Source of the DNA: a bacterium
GTDB taxonomy: Bacteria > Spirochaetota > UBA4802 > UBA5550
Direction: 5' to 3'
Assembly: GCA_024224995.1 (NCBI GenBank)
Contig: JAAENB010001341.1
Span: 1 to 17,785, forward strand
DNA: 17,785 nt
A program made the translations under genes and the position numbers. A model generated the notes under the pieces. The model was not told where the DNA came from. It did not search any database and worked only from the letters and a program-made list of their open reading frames with translations. Positions 6,901 through 12,804 of this stretch are shown here, piece by piece; within the stretch, counting starts at the first letter, position 1, and the number at the start of each line of letters is the position of its first letter.

Positions 6901-7710
6901 TCACCCTATGTCTTTTCTAATATCCTTTTGTATGTGCCCCTTGATCTGGAAAACAGCTTGTGGATTGATTTTTCAAGCAAGTATTACCGGTGCGGAATGG
7001 TAACCGGTGGAATTGAGGGATCAAAAGCCCATATCCTGCTAAAAAAGAATTTTGAAATAAAAAAGGTTGTTAGAAAAGAATCGCAGCAAAAAAAAGGAAC
7101 GTATCATATTCGTTTTGATAATAAGGGTAACGCGCAATTTAAAATAATGAATTATTTCCAGGGACGCCGCGGCATTATCAGGAAATATTTTGACAATAAA
7201 ATATATAATGATGATATAATTAACTCCTTTTACGGCAGAAGGATTTCGTTATTAAATGTGGATACCTATAAACTGGAGAACCTTGAAGATTATAATAAGG
7301 ATTTCTCAATTACCCTGGAAGGGAGCAGCCTGGGACTGGCTATTACGGGAGCAAAAAAGATTATTTTTCAACCCGTATTAAAAAAGAGTTCCATATACCG
7401 GTACATCCGTTACCCTAAAAGGGAGCTGCCATTGGTAATTCTCTCTTCTCTTGATGAGAATGAAGAATACCGGTATACACTTCCGGAAGCATACCATAAC
7501 CAGGTGATACAAAAACAGTATAAGCTTAAAAACAGGTTTGGGTACGCTGATTTTGAATTTACTAAGAATAAAGGATCGAATGAATTGAAAATAACCAGGA
7601 AGATTGGGCTATTACAAAGAAAAATAGAACCGGCCGATTATGGGGAATTCCTTAAATTCTGCATGGATCTAAAAAAAATCGAATTTCAGAATATTACGGT
7701 ATCTCAATAA
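4000..7710 (+). CDS. Large exported TPR / DUF3857 / transglutaminase-like protein, catalytic residues substituted
   Basis: 1236 residues. A signal peptide (about 1-27, IFFLVILITGILSQRAITA) directs it to the envelope. Helical TPR-like segments occupy about 30-190 and 330-620. Between them, about 200-290, is a beta-rich PA14/jelly-roll-like module (VKIRIYSHSYYKIYINGREA). A DUF3857-like beta region (about 650-810, DSIIHISYVVNNP) leads into a transglutaminase-core-like domain (about 880-1010) and a beta-rich tail. In active members the core reads GDCKDKA, FxH and WLD. Here they are G930-T-V932-E-D-K-A (Cys to Val), F972-S-N974 (His to Asn) and W988-I-D990 (Asp kept). It is therefore probably not an enzyme but a binding or scaffolding protein. 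The frame is intact over 3.7 kb, so this is not simple decay. It is transcribed alone. Confidence 0.85.
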   Translation: MPKTAIKRIFFLVILITGILSQRAITAEDPGVLRELYSHEEQIMKDLSQGDYNKLYSDIESFVTRYPLHPVSTLYYPDLVRLAEAHGNKKIEESLTKLIKTVEEKNPAANEKKNIHLLQLKLQLEKLLYRYAPERAKKISQELKPVRKWILTGCYNTYGPGDMIHSYLPEIISDDAALRGSSGAGTGQKRKKVVVKNYDGTVDIKKELYPYNGVAYATASFPVSGPVKIRIYSHSYYKIYINGREAAQNLEQNFRNQRVIRVAGTKGISLMIKLDASKSATFRVLVTDDSDVPRTSRVLFKKAYHNAASYKEENPYPHAWFSGLEKNDPYQSYLYRGIYFNELESEEAIAWHRKALAKKRSIINLYYLSSTMLDLGNEDRSSAYYIEGWRIINEIYNKAPDFVPARYSRFLKLVENKNPVKAYREGERLIEQSPNYLLGYIDFLDFLEELDYEKEFEEYLALFKKKFPHSVYPLYAEARYCKTRDRKRYIAVLEKTRTLKISPSIIKKLGQAYAWQGNYSGSASLFTRYNYNNEFTGNIVDNHIKKGDYSKARKLVLQRVSRTSLPSLYYKLGLIDSLKKSDPLMYWQKVLALNPSLFDLSEYVSYLSTREITQPFARYIDESKKTLTPQNLFNSKKIDPAYPATVLYKNRIFLLQEWGSNRVYCEDIIYLANERGVDQWGEYRIPYKGKFYPIRVRVYHKDGRYSDSYGMQKIDGVTYLNLSSLKKDSIIHISYVVNNPVKSPRKSLFFSIPFTYLQNYNEPVEKILIKVVAPEKTNLSFYLKGSSAAKPEIMRAAELDREKKTGGWQVRAVPEEGKMIYSIELSGLKAIDRESFIGSSLTALPNFSFTTMNTFKDFITWYNGLLRGKDMPLTRELVETLKKEIIKDQSTSTLEVIKKVYDFVSREIDLQKNVLYYPERPHNVLAKKRGTVEDKAILAKAILESLGIRSYIAFTGKQYWPDFNGFISPYVFSNILLYVPLDLENSLWIDFSSKYYRCGMVTGGIEGSKAHILLKKNFEIKKVVRKESQQKKGTYHIRFDNKGNAQFKIMNYFQGRRGIIRKYFDNKIYNDDIINSFYGRRISLLNVDTYKLENLEDYNKDFSITLEGSSLGLAITGAKKIIFQPVLKKSSIYRYIRYPKRELPLVILSSLDENEEYRYTLPEAYHNQVIQKQYKLKNRFGYADFEFTKNKGSNELKITRKIGLLQRKIEPADYGEFLKFCMDLKKIEFQNITVSQ

Positions 7711-7727
7711 AAAAATAATTTTCCAAA

Positions 7728-7772
7728 GGAGAGAGGCAAATAGCGCAAAAACAGTACTTGCCTCACTTCTCC
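7728..7772. terminator. Possible hairpin between convergent genes
   Basis: GGAGA-GAGGCAA (7728-7739) pairs with TTGCCTC-(ACT)-TCTCC (7758-7772): a 12-bp stem with a three-base bulge and an 18-base loop. It lies between the convergent ends of the 1236-residue gene and the 33-residue gene. No immediate T tract follows on the plus strand; on the minus strand a T run lies about ten bases beyond. It could be a bidirectional, partly Rho-dependent terminator. Confidence 0.4.
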
Positions 7773-7811
7773 GGAATAAGTGCGTTTGAAAGACTTTGCC
7801 GGATCTTTGTA

Positions 7812-7913
7812 TTATATCCTCTTGGCAAGTTTCTCTTTGAGCTCTTTTTTCTTTCTTTTGATTTGTTTCTTGGCTCTTTTTCTCTTTTCTCTGTTATTGT
7901 ATTGCTTTCCCAC
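7812..7913 (-). CDS. 33-residue Lys/Arg-rich small protein, GTG start
   Basis: The minus-strand frame starts at GTG 7913-7911 and stops at TAA 7814-7812. Its first 20 residues read MGKQYNNREKRKRRAKKQIK in style: well over half of the protein is Lys or Arg, with the opening G-K-Q-Y-N and a predicted single helix (KKKELKEKLAKRI at the end; exact residues 2-16 are GKQYNNREKRKRAKK). GGAGG at 7928-7924, ten bases upstream, is a near-perfect Shine-Dalgarno and decides the start. I recall very short proteins of the type GKxYNKxxKRxRR in spirochaetes and Planctomycetes/Verrucomicrobia-type bacteria, but of unknown function. Its composition suggests binding to RNA, ribosome or DNA. Only the downstream hairpin separates it from the convergent large gene. 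Confidence 0.7.
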   Translation of the reverse strand: MGKQYNNREKRKRAKKQIKRKKKELKEKLAKRI

Positions 7914-8070
7914 GAATAGAAAACCTCCGTTTAATATTTGAAAGTATGAAAAAACCTCTAATTATATAATTCTTTACATACTGTACATTGCGATAAATTA
8001 TATGAATTGAAGACAAATAATAATAAAACCTATCTTTGTCAAGATAAATTGTCAAGATAAAATTATAGTA

Positions 8071-8090
8071 AACAAAATAGTCATTTTGTT
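8071..8090. repeat. Perfect 8-bp dyad upstream of lon
   Basis: AACAAAAT-AGTC-ATTTTGTT, eight-base perfect arms with a four-base loop, 54 bases upstream of the lon -35. A repressor site is possible. Just before it, 8029-8060 contains CCTATCTTTGTCAAGATA and a second GTCAAGATAA, resembling a decayed piece of the palindromic repeat at 806-850. Confidence 0.4.
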
Positions 8091-8143
8091 CGCGAAAGCT
8101 CTATTATTGAGTTTTCTTTTTTGTAATTTAAAGAACTTTACCA

Positions 8144-8172
8144 TTGACAAATTAACCCATCCGGGTTAGTAT
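8144..8172 (+). promoter_or_regulatory. lon promoter with dyad in the spacer
   Basis: TTGACA (8144-8149), a 17-base spacer and TAGTAT (8167-8172), 37 bases upstream of the lon ATG. The spacer contains AACCC-ATCC-GGGTT (8154-8167), which reaches into the -10 box. A dimeric repressor bound there would block RNA polymerase. It matches neither CIRCE (TTAGCACTC-N9-GAGTGCTAA) nor HAIR. GAGGG at 8200-8204 is the Shine-Dalgarno. Confidence 0.6.
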
Positions 8173-8208
8173 AAAAACGATTATAAAAAAATAAATGCAG
8201 AGGGTATA

Positions 8209-10629
8209 ATGGAGTTTGATGACATTATAATGGATAATGGTGATCTTTCGATTGATTCGGATCTTTTTGAAAGTGATCTTATATCTATTGATCATATTTT
8301 ACCAACAAGGATACATATAATTCCTATTCGCTATAGACCTATTTTTCCGGGTATCGTAACCCCATTGATTATTTCACAGGGCAGGTTTACCGAAGCGATT
8401 GACAAAGTGTTGAACGAATCAAGGACAATAGGGCTTGTGCTTATAAAAGATGAGGATAAAGATGAAATAGAATCCGATGACCTGTTCACTTACGGTACGG
8501 CAGCCAAGATTTTAAAAAAGATAAATCTCCCCGATGGAGGCGTTAATGTTTTAATCAACAGTGTTAAACGCTTCAGGATCGATAAAATTATTTCGGAGAA
8601 AAAATATCTTATCGCTGAGGTCACCTATCTCGATGACAAGATAAATAAGAAGAATACCATTGAAATTAAAGCTCTTACCAGGGAGGTCTTAGGGCAGTTA
8701 AAGCTGCTTTCGGAGAATAATCCTCTTTTTACTGAAGAGATGAAACTTACCATGCTTAATGTGGATGAGCCCGGCAAAATCGCCGATTTTGTTACCTCTA
8801 TTTTGAATATTGAAAAAGACGAATACCAGGATATCCTGGAAACCCTGAATGTTAAAGAGCGGCTCATAAAGGTTTTAAGCCTTCTTCATAAAGAGATGGA
8901 AGTTATGGCCGTTCAGAAGAAGATCCAGGGGCAAATTAACGAAAAAATAGACAAACAGCAGAAGGAATTCTTCCTGCGGGAGCAATTAAAGGCCATTAAG
9001 CAAGAGCTTGGGATTGATGAGGATGAAAAGTCCCGTGAGCTCAAGGAAATGAAGAAAAAGATTGAGGAACTTGAGCTGAAGGATGAGGTTAAAGAGAAAG
9101 TTGAAGATGAGATTGAAAAAGTTTCTCTTATGGACCCTGCTTCTTCGGAATATTCAGTTACCAAGAATTATATCGACACCATACTTTCCCTTCCCTGGAA
9201 TACCAGGACAGAAGATACCATAGACCTGGATAAAGCTGAGAAAATCCTGCATAAAGACCACTATGGTCTGGATGATGTCAAAAAAAGGATTCTGGAATTC
9301 CTGGCTGTTAAAAAGATCAAACCCGATTCAAAAGGTTCTATCATTTGCCTGGTTGGCCCTCCTGGTGTGGGTAAAACCTCGCTTGGTAAATCTATTGCTG
9401 CTGCTTTGAACAGGAAATTCTTTCGTGTTTCCCTGGGCGGTATGCGGGATGAAGCGGAAATTAAAGGACACCGGAGAACGTATATCGGCGCTATGCCCGG
9501 AAAAATTATTCAGGGTATAAAGATCTGCAAGTCGAATAACCCGGTCTTTATGCTTGATGAGATCGATAAACTGGGACAGAGCTATCAAGGCGATCCCGCA
9601 TCTGCCTTGCTTGAGGTGCTGGACCCGGAACAGAATGTGGATTTTCGGGATTATTATCTCGATCTGCCTTTTAACCTTTCCGATGTGCTGTTTATTACCA
9701 CTGCCAATACTCTCGATACTATTCCGGCAGTTCTTGCGGACAGGATGGAGATCATCCGGCTTTCGGGCTATATTGCCATGGAAAAATTTGAAATTGCCCG
9801 GCGCTACCTGCTGCCAAAACAGATTAAACAGCATGGTCTGCCGCGCGGCAGTATCAAGATCAACAAGAGTGAGTTTCTGTATATTATCAATGGCTGGGCT
9901 CGTGAAGCAGGAGTAAGAAATCTTGAGAGACAGATAGAAAAGATCTGCCGGAAATTGACTACTGTCAAGGCCAAGGGGAAGAGGCTTCCGGCCAAACCCC
10001 TGGATAATAAATTAATCCGGCAATACCTGGGAGCGGAAGTTTTTTCCGATGAGGAAATTATGAAGATCACCAAGCCGGGACTGGCTATTGGACTCGCCTG
10101 GACCTCAATGGGCGGCGCTACCCTGGTAATTGAGTCTATTGGCGTCTTCAGCAAAAAGGGCGGTGGTCTTAAATTAACCGGCCAACTGGGCGCGGTTATG
10201 ACAGAATCGGCCAATATCGCGTATACCTATGTTCAGCATCTCCTTGCCGACAATGAAGAGGCCAAGACCTTTTTTGAGGATAATATCATTCACATCCATG
10301 TTCCGGCAGGTGCTACTCCAAAAGATGGGCCTTCTGCCGGTATTACTATTGCTTCGGCTCTCTATTCCATTATTACGGGTAGTGTTATTAAACGCGGCCT
10401 CGCAATGACCGGAGAACTGACCCTGGCTGGCAGGGTGTTCCCTGTTGGCGGCGTTAAAGAGAAAGTCATTGCGGCAAAAAGAGCCAATCTAAAAGAGATC
10501 ATTATCCCAAAAGAGAATGGCAAAGACCTGGAAGATATTCCGGATTATGTTAAAAAAGGATTAACCTTCTACCAGGTCGATGAAATAGAAAAGGTGATTG
10601 ACATTGCCTTTAAGAAAAAGAAAAAATAG
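8209..10629 (+). CDS. lon: ATP-dependent protease Lon (LonA type)
   Basis: 806 residues, close to the 784 of E. coli Lon. It degrades misfolded and regulatory proteins in the cytoplasm. Residues 1-28 are an acidic extension; the Lon N-terminal substrate domain follows (about 30-230). A long coiled-coil linker rich in Glu and Lys (about 235-310) precedes the AAA+ module, with Walker A GPPGVGKT (383-390) and Walker B FMLDEID (D450, E451). The protease domain is complete: catalytic S709 in KDGPSAG and K752 in GGVKEK, 43 residues apart exactly as in the E. coli S679/K722 dyad. All key residues are present, so it should be active. The dyad inside the promoter suggests repressor control. The ComFB-like gene follows 78 bases downstream with its own Shine-Dalgarno and no obvious terminator between. 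Confidence 0.97.
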   Translation: MEFDDIIMDNGDLSIDSDLFESDLISIDHILPTRIHIIPIRYRPIFPGIVTPLIISQGRFTEAIDKVLNESRTIGLVLIKDEDKDEIESDDLFTYGTAAKILKKINLPDGGVNVLINSVKRFRIDKIISEKKYLIAEVTYLDDKINKKNTIEIKALTREVLGQLKLLSENNPLFTEEMKLTMLNVDEPGKIADFVTSILNIEKDEYQDILETLNVKERLIKVLSLLHKEMEVMAVQKKIQGQINEKIDKQQKEFFLREQLKAIKQELGIDEDEKSRELKEMKKKIEELELKDEVKEKVEDEIEKVSLMDPASSEYSVTKNYIDTILSLPWNTRTEDTIDLDKAEKILHKDHYGLDDVKKRILEFLAVKKIKPDSKGSIICLVGPPGVGKTSLGKSIAAALNRKFFRVSLGGMRDEAEIKGHRRTYIGAMPGKIIQGIKICKSNNPVFMLDEIDKLGQSYQGDPASALLEVLDPEQNVDFRDYYLDLPFNLSDVLFITTANTLDTIPAVLADRMEIIRLSGYIAMEKFEIARRYLLPKQIKQHGLPRGSIKINKSEFLYIINGWAREAGVRNLERQIEKICRKLTTVKAKGKRLPAKPLDNKLIRQYLGAEVFSDEEIMKITKPGLAIGLAWTSMGGATLVIESIGVFSKKGGGLKLTGQLGAVMTESANIAYTYVQHLLADNEEAKTFFEDNIIHIHVPAGATPKDGPSAGITIASALYSIITGSVIKRGLAMTGELTLAGRVFPVGGVKEKVIAAKRANLKEIIIPKENGKDLEDIPDYVKKGLTFYQVDEIEKVIDIAFKKKKK

Positions 10630-10644
10630 AAAAAATTTTACGTG

Positions 10645-10673
10645 CCCTCACCCCAGCCCTCGCAGGGGGAGGG
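10645..10673. repeat. GC-rich interspersed repeat/hairpin between lon and the ComFB-like gene
   Basis: The segment begins CCCTCACCCCAGCCCTCG and ends AGGGGGAGGG. It matches the widespread bacterial interspersed repeat of the type CCCTCACCCCAACCCTC and folds as CCCTC/GAGGG plus CCCC/GGGG around a short loop. It is much more GC-rich than its surroundings. No T tract follows, so it is not a normal terminator; it may stabilise or separate the two messages. Confidence 0.6.
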
Positions 10674-10707
10674 AGTCTACAAAAAAAAATATTATCAGGA
10701 GAAAGCA

Positions 10708-11388
10708 ATGGCTATAGTTAACTTGATGGAAGACATAGTCAAAAGTGTGACTGACAAGGTTGTTAAAAACAATAAGGAGTTCGCGCAGCTCAGCAGCAAT
10801 GAAGATGATATTATTGCCTATGTGTTAAATCGTGTTCCTCCCAAGTATAGTACCAGTGAAAGAGGCATTCTGCATGGCAAACTCGAGACCAAGTTTGAGA
10901 TTCAGCAGAAAACCGATATTCTTATGCTGGTTTTTGAGGCTGCTAAAGTTATTATGAATGGCAGGGCTTCTGAAATTTCCACGGGAGCAGGCGCTAACCA
11001 GCTGGGAACTCATTGTTTTCCTCATGTTATTGGTGAAATACTGGAAGAGACAACTCTTACCGTTATTCCCGGTGTGGAAGTTTCCCTGTATTTTGGGGAT
11101 ACCCCTGTTGGTATGGTAGATCCCACCTGGAAGAATCCCTATTCCACCAATAAGGCTACAATGGGGCACTATCATTTTTGGCCTGTCTACCTGGAAAATG
11201 TTATGGGAACCGGTCCAAATGTTCCATTAAAAATGGTTGCCCGGCATCCGAAATTTGTTGATAATTCGGTTGATATTGACCTGGAGATCCTTGATAAACC
11301 CGATATGGGGAAATCCTTTGTCGCTCCCATTACTCTGATGCAGGTCCAGGATGGTGTGGATCTCGATTTTCTGTATAGCGAAGAATAA
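10708..11388 (+). CDS. ComFB-like domain protein with extra C-terminal domain
   Basis: 226 residues from ATG 10708, chosen because AGGAGA (10697-10702) is correctly spaced; an earlier in-frame ATG (10642) lies in the GC-rich repeat. The N-terminus NLMEDIVKSVTDKV followed by IIAYVLNRVPPKYSTSERG is the signature of the late-competence ComFB family (M-E-[DE]-[IV]-V ... A-L-N-[RK]-[LV]-P-P-[RK]-Y). The Cys residues usually found between these two blocks in ComFB are absent (EFAQLSSNEDD instead). Residues 100-226 form a second, beta-rich domain that I do not recognise (GVEVSLYFGDTPVGMVDPTW). ComFB proteins of cyanobacteria and firmicutes have been reported to bind cyclic dinucleotides; whether this one does is inference. 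It is probably cotranscribed with lon. A strong terminator follows. Confidence 0.75.
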   Translation: MAIVNLMEDIVKSVTDKVVKNNKEFAQLSSNEDDIIAYVLNRVPPKYSTSERGILHGKLETKFEIQQKTDILMLVFEAAKVIMNGRASEISTGAGANQLGTHCFPHVIGEILEETTLTVIPGVEVSLYFGDTPVGMVDPTWKNPYSTNKATMGHYHFWPVYLENVMGTGPNVPLKMVARHPKFVDNSVDIDLEILDKPDMGKSFVAPITLMQVQDGVDLDFLYSEE

Positions 11389-11403
11389 GCGGATTTTTAT
11401 TGG

Positions 11404-11437
11404 ATTCCCGGCGTCTATATAAATAAACGCCGGGAAT
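11404..11437 (+). terminator. Terminator of the lon / ComFB-like unit
   Basis: ATTCCCGGCGT (11404-11414) and ACGCCGGGAAT (11427-11437) form an 11-bp perfect stem with a 12-base loop, followed by an A/T-rich tail with T clusters. It is also correctly placed to end the minus-strand Cys-rich frame. Confidence 0.75.
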
Positions 11438-11450
11438 AAAATCTCTTATT

Positions 11451-11651
11451 TTATTCACACACTCGTTCACATACTGTTTCGGTGTTGCATCCTATTCTTT
11501 CTTTATGGCAGTTGTTATAACATACCCGCTCTACCTCTTTGTTCACTTTATAGGTTTGACTTTCTGTTTTGTGTGTTCCGGCCAGTCGGTTGTATTCTGT
11601 ACAAAACCTGGATTTTGTTAGGGGATTTGTCGGGCGGTGACCGGCGGTCGT
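11451..11651 (-). pseudogene. Orphan Cys-rich reading frame (gene remnant or 31-residue GTG-start gene)
   Basis: A minus-strand frame is open from after a TAA at 11654 to TAA 11453-11451 (66 codons) but has no ATG. Its last part reads VCYNNCHKERIGC, then VCERVCE, with five Cys residues spaced C-x3-C-x6-C-x5-C-x3-C. A GTG at 11546-11544 would give a 31-residue protein, without a good Shine-Dalgarno. The regular Cys spacing and the shared terminator suggest real protein sequence, either a small metal-binding protein or the C-terminal remnant of a larger one whose 5' part is lost. Function unknown. Confidence 0.4.
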
Positions 11652-11696
11652 TTAAAAAAATTTGTTTCTTTCCGGAGCTTTTTCCGTTTTGTTTGC

Positions 11697-12158
11697 CTAT
11701 AACAGGTATTTTTGCAGTGTATCCTGCCCGGGTACTCCCCAAAAGAAGACAAAAGTCTTTATACCGTCAGGTTTTGCCTCACTGAAGAGGTATGCGTGAT
11801 GATAGTTATCAACATGACTCTTTGGATTCTTTAAAAGTAAGAGCTCGTCCAGGTAAGTTGCGATTGCGTGGGCAATGATGGCAGAAACCGACAGCTTGTA
11901 GATCTTTCGCAGATCCTGACAATTCTCATAGGTTGTGGAATTGAACACAACATGGCAGTGATACCATTCATCCTCCCCGGAACTAAGCTGGTATTTCACC
12001 GTACTAAATAAAGCAAGTTCAAAGGGTTCTTCCTCTATAACCCGGCGCACAAGGAGTTCAACGAGTCGACTCCTGGCGATTTTCATGGTTTTAGCGGAAG
12101 ACTGCAGCTTCTCAAAATTCTTCATGCTGGTGTTGAAAGTAGTATAAACAAGGTCCAT
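11697..12158 (-). CDS. CopG / ribbon-helix-helix-like protein
   Basis: 153 residues. The first 45 (MDLVYTTFNTSMKNF ... MKIARSRLVELLVRRVIEE) look like a short strand followed by two helices. Residues 66-107 repeat the theme (WYHCHVVFNSTTYENC, then LRKIYKLSVSAIIAHAIATY), as in a protein with two ribbon-helix-helix-like units. I associate this architecture with small, often multicopy, putative DNA-binding proteins of spirochaetes, but the assignment is from memory. AAGGAG (12171-12166), seven bases before the ATG, fixes the start. The upstream region carries the 16-nt motif shared with the gene at 17412. It could be a transcriptional repressor; its target is not evident. Confidence 0.6.
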   Translation of the reverse strand: MDLVYTTFNTSMKNFEKLQSSAKTMKIARSRLVELLVRRVIEEEPFELALFSTVKYQLSSGEDEWYHCHVVFNSTTYENCQDLRKIYKLSVSAIIAHAIATYLDELLLLKNPKSHVDNYHHAYLFSEAKPDGIKTFVFFWGVPGQDTLQKYLL

Positions 12159-12190
12159 TATGATTCTCCTTAAAAGGTGTATATAATATA

Positions 12191-12206
12191 GACGAATGGG
12201 AGGGCC
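12191..12206 (-). promoter_or_regulatory. Shared upstream motif, copy A
   Basis: Read on the minus strand, GGCCCTCCCATTCGTC is followed by TATATTAT and precedes the CopG-like gene by about 33 bases. It matches 15 of 16 bases at 17293-17308. It may be a promoter or operator shared by a small regulon. Confidence 0.45.
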
Positions 12207-12293
12207 AAAATACTAAAAATTTTTTTAATTTTTTGGAAAATATCTCATTTTTTTTTGATTATCGCACAGTTTTCTTTAAGTAATTGACAATAA

Positions 12294-12336
12294 GGAGTTC
12301 CTGCTCAAAAGATGTGTGAGACAGGAGCTTTTTTAT
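12294..12336 (+). terminator. Orphan terminator hairpin upstream of the STAS gene
   Basis: GTTCCTG-CTC (12297-12306) pairs with GAG-(A)-CAGGAGC (12318-12328), and a run of T follows at 12329-12334. It faces the plus strand, but no gene precedes it there (the upstream gene runs the other way). It may end a short non-coding RNA or attenuate transcription into the STAS gene. Confidence 0.5.
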
Positions 12337-12414
12337 TTTCTGCTTTACAAAGATAAATTATAGTTCTAAGCTATCTATGAAATAAATAAGGTTAATCGTT
12401 TTGAGGAGGTTTAC

Positions 12415-12741
12415 ATGGATATCAATTTGAAAGAAATCAATGATCACCTGGTTTTTGAAGTTGTTGGCGATATTAATCACTACAATCTGCTTGAGTTTAA
12501 AAAGAATTTGTTTACCATAGCCGACAGCGGGCAATATCCCAGTGTAATTGTTGATATGAAAGACGTAGAATTCATTGATTCTTCGGGAATTGGTACCCTG
12601 GTTTCTGCTCATAAAAAGATGAAAGCCAATAATGGGCAATTTGCGCTGCTCAACGTGCATGAGGACTTGCTTAACCTGCTAAAACTGGGAACATTGGATA
12701 AGTTTTTTAAAATTTATAAGAATGAGAGTGAACTGGAATAA
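12415..12741 (+). CDS. STAS-domain anti-sigma factor antagonist (SpoIIAA/RsbV type)
   Basis: 108 residues, the full length of a single STAS domain. In this family an unphosphorylated antagonist binds an anti-sigma kinase and frees its partner; the kinase inactivates the antagonist by phosphorylating a Ser. The motif EFIDSSGIGTLV is present with D55-S56-S57-G58, S56 being the predicted phosphorylation site (B. subtilis SpoIIAA Ser58 equivalent). The N-terminal strands VFEVVGDINHYNLLEFK are typical. A very strong AGGAGG (12404-12409) sits five bases before the ATG. The gene is monocistronic, with its own terminator, and no kinase or phosphatase partner is in the window, so its circuit cannot be named. 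Confidence 0.9.
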   Translation: MDINLKEINDHLVFEVVGDINHYNLLEFKKNLFTIADSGQYPSVIVDMKDVEFIDSSGIGTLVSAHKKMKANNGQFALLNVHEDLLNLLKLGTLDKFFKIYKNESELE

Positions 12742-12747
12742 AATTGT

Positions 12748-12778
12748 CCTGCCGGAGCTCTCTTTCCGGCAGGTTTTT
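12748..12778 (+). terminator. Terminator of the STAS gene
   Basis: CCTGCCGGA (12748-12756) and TCCGGCAGG (12765-12773) form a 9-bp GC-rich stem with an 8-base loop, followed directly by TTTTT. The same stem sequence is reused at 15541-15568. Confidence 0.9.
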
Positions 12779-12804
12779 ATAGTTTTTTATCATCTATTGA
12801 TCAT

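Noticed and set aside
9328..9834. 168-residue minus-strand frame inside lon
   Set aside because: Antisense shadow of a highly conserved protease gene; no Shine-Dalgarno.
11548..11785. Short frames on both strands between the ComFB-like and CopG-like genes
   Set aside because: Low-complexity, no start signals, and they overlap the end of the CopG-like gene; only the Cys-rich frame in this region looks protein-like.
12189..12210. Sigma-54 promoter from TTGGCC...ATTCG
   Set aside because: The GG-to-CG spacing is right, but the invariant GC of the -12 element is CG in both copies, so the match fails.
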